Below are positions 12,080-12,639 of a DNA stretch of 12,639 bases, in pieces (position 1 is the stretch's first letter; the number at the start of each line of letters is the position of its first letter). The position numbers and the translations under genes were made by a program. The notes beneath the pieces were generated by a model, which was not told the DNA's origin, did not search any database, and worked only from the letters and a program-made list of their open reading frames with translations. This DNA is from Rhodospirillaceae bacterium. GTDB taxonomy: Bacteria; Pseudomonadota; Alphaproteobacteria; DSM-16000; Inquilinaceae. The stretch spans positions 15,881 through 28,519 of the forward strand of contig JAGQRL010000057.1 of the NCBI GenBank assembly GCA_020425485.1. The letters are read 5' to 3'.

Positions 12080-12639
12080 ATGACCGCGATGTCGATTATT
12101 CTCCTTATCTTTGCGCTGATCTGCGGCGGTGCCGCGGTTGCCTACGGTGTTTGGGCCTCACGTGCGGTCCTGGCTTCCAGTGCGGGCAACGAACGGATGC
12201 AGGAGGTGGCGCACGCCATTCAGGAAGGTGCTACGGCCTACCTGACCCGCCAGTACACCACCATCGCCATCGTCGGCGCGGTGATCTTCCTGATCGTCTC
12301 GTTCCTGCTCGGTCTTACGGTGGGCATCGGCTTCCTCATCGGCGCCGCACTCTCCGCGGCTGCCGGCTTCATCGGCATGAACGTGTCGGTCCGCGCCAAT
12401 GTGCGAACGGCCGAAGCGGCCCGCCAGGGGCTGGAACAGGGGCTGGCGCTGTCGTTCAAGGCGGGGGCTGTCACCGGCATGCTGGTGGCCGGTTTGGCCC
12501 TGCTGGCGGTGGCCGGCTACTACACCATCCTTCAGGCCTTCGGCGCCGAAGGGCGCGGGTTGATCGATCCGCTGGTGGCGCTGGGCTTCGGGGCTTCGCT
12601 GATCTCCATCTTCGCGCGTCTCGGCGGCGGCATCTTCAC
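12080..12639 (+). CDS. hppA: Membrane-bound proton-translocating pyrophosphatase, N-terminal part (cut by window edge)
   Basis: HppA couples pyrophosphate hydrolysis to ion (usually proton) pumping across the inner membrane and is common in photosynthetic and other alphaproteobacteria. Only the first 186 codons of a protein that is usually about 700 residues lie in the window. Membrane helices are visible at about 4-26, 60-82, 84-103 and 128-153. The loop SSAGNERMQEVAHAIQEGATAYLTRQY (about 33-59) and the final GFGASLISIFARLGGGIF are diagnostic of the family; the last leads into the conserved GGGIFTKAADVGADL stretch beyond the edge. The ATG at 12080 has GAGAAG just upstream; the ATG at 12089 is a less likely alternative. 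The residues that decide potassium dependence are outside the window. Confidence 0.96.
   Translation, partial: MTAMSIILLIFALICGGAAVAYGVWASRAVLASSAGNERMQEVAHAIQEGATAYLTRQYTTIAIVGAVIFLIVSFLLGLTVGIGFLIGAALSAAAGFIGMNVSVRANVRTAEAARQGLEQGLALSFKAGAVTGMLVAGLALLAVAGYYTILQAFGAEGRGLIDPLVALGFGASLISIFARLGGGIF

Overview
This window looks like the chromosome of a high-GC alphaproteobacterium, most likely of the Rhodospirillales (Azospirillum-like) type. The evidence is uniformly GC-rich coding sequence, an LdtR-type MarR regulator next to a small DUF6898-like protein, an Asp-type (magnesium-class) HemB, the riboflavin order nrdR-ribD-ribE-ribBA-ribH-nusB-thiL, and a membrane pyrophosphatase. This is inference from gene content and order; no marker gene for exact placement is present. 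I see no mobile element, CRISPR array, rRNA or tRNA.

Left region (1-1719, minus strand): the first 190 codons of a CBS-domain sensor histidine kinase run off the left edge just after the phospho-acceptor His. Upstream of it on the same strand is hemB (porphobilinogen synthase). A 161-base divergent spacer separates hemB from the plus-strand genes. From there rightward every gene is on the plus strand.

Middle region (1881-6295): a 3-hydroxyisobutyryl-CoA hydrolase-like enzyme (valine catabolism), an LdtR-like MarR regulator preceded by an AT-richer leader with repeated ATCCT motifs, a DUF6898-like 81-residue protein, then rpiB, glyA and nrdR.

Riboflavin/thiamine region (6295-11263): nrdR and ribD are joined by TAATG. 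After a 156-base structured gap come ribE, ribBA, ribH, nusB and thiL, tightly packed with ATGA or 8-base overlaps or a 5-base gap. Together RibD, RibE, the DHBP synthase half of RibBA and RibH cover riboflavin synthesis except GTP cyclohydrolase II: the C-terminal half of RibBA has lost the zinc cysteines and catalytic signature, so a separate GTP cyclohydrolase II must be encoded elsewhere. No FMN riboswitch is recognisable.

Right region (11264-12639): a spacer with a triple 12-base tandem repeat, a TCGGTTAACCGA palindrome and a hairpin that encloses the next start codon; a FliL-like single-pass membrane protein away from any flagellar gene; a 247-base spacer; and the first 186 codons of hppA, which runs off the right edge.

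Most of the window is core metabolism. The parts worth following up are non-coding: the compound hairpin over the ribD stop codon and ribE leader, and the structured fliL-like leader. The degenerate RibBA half, the DUF6898-like protein and the isolated FliL-like protein also merit attention.
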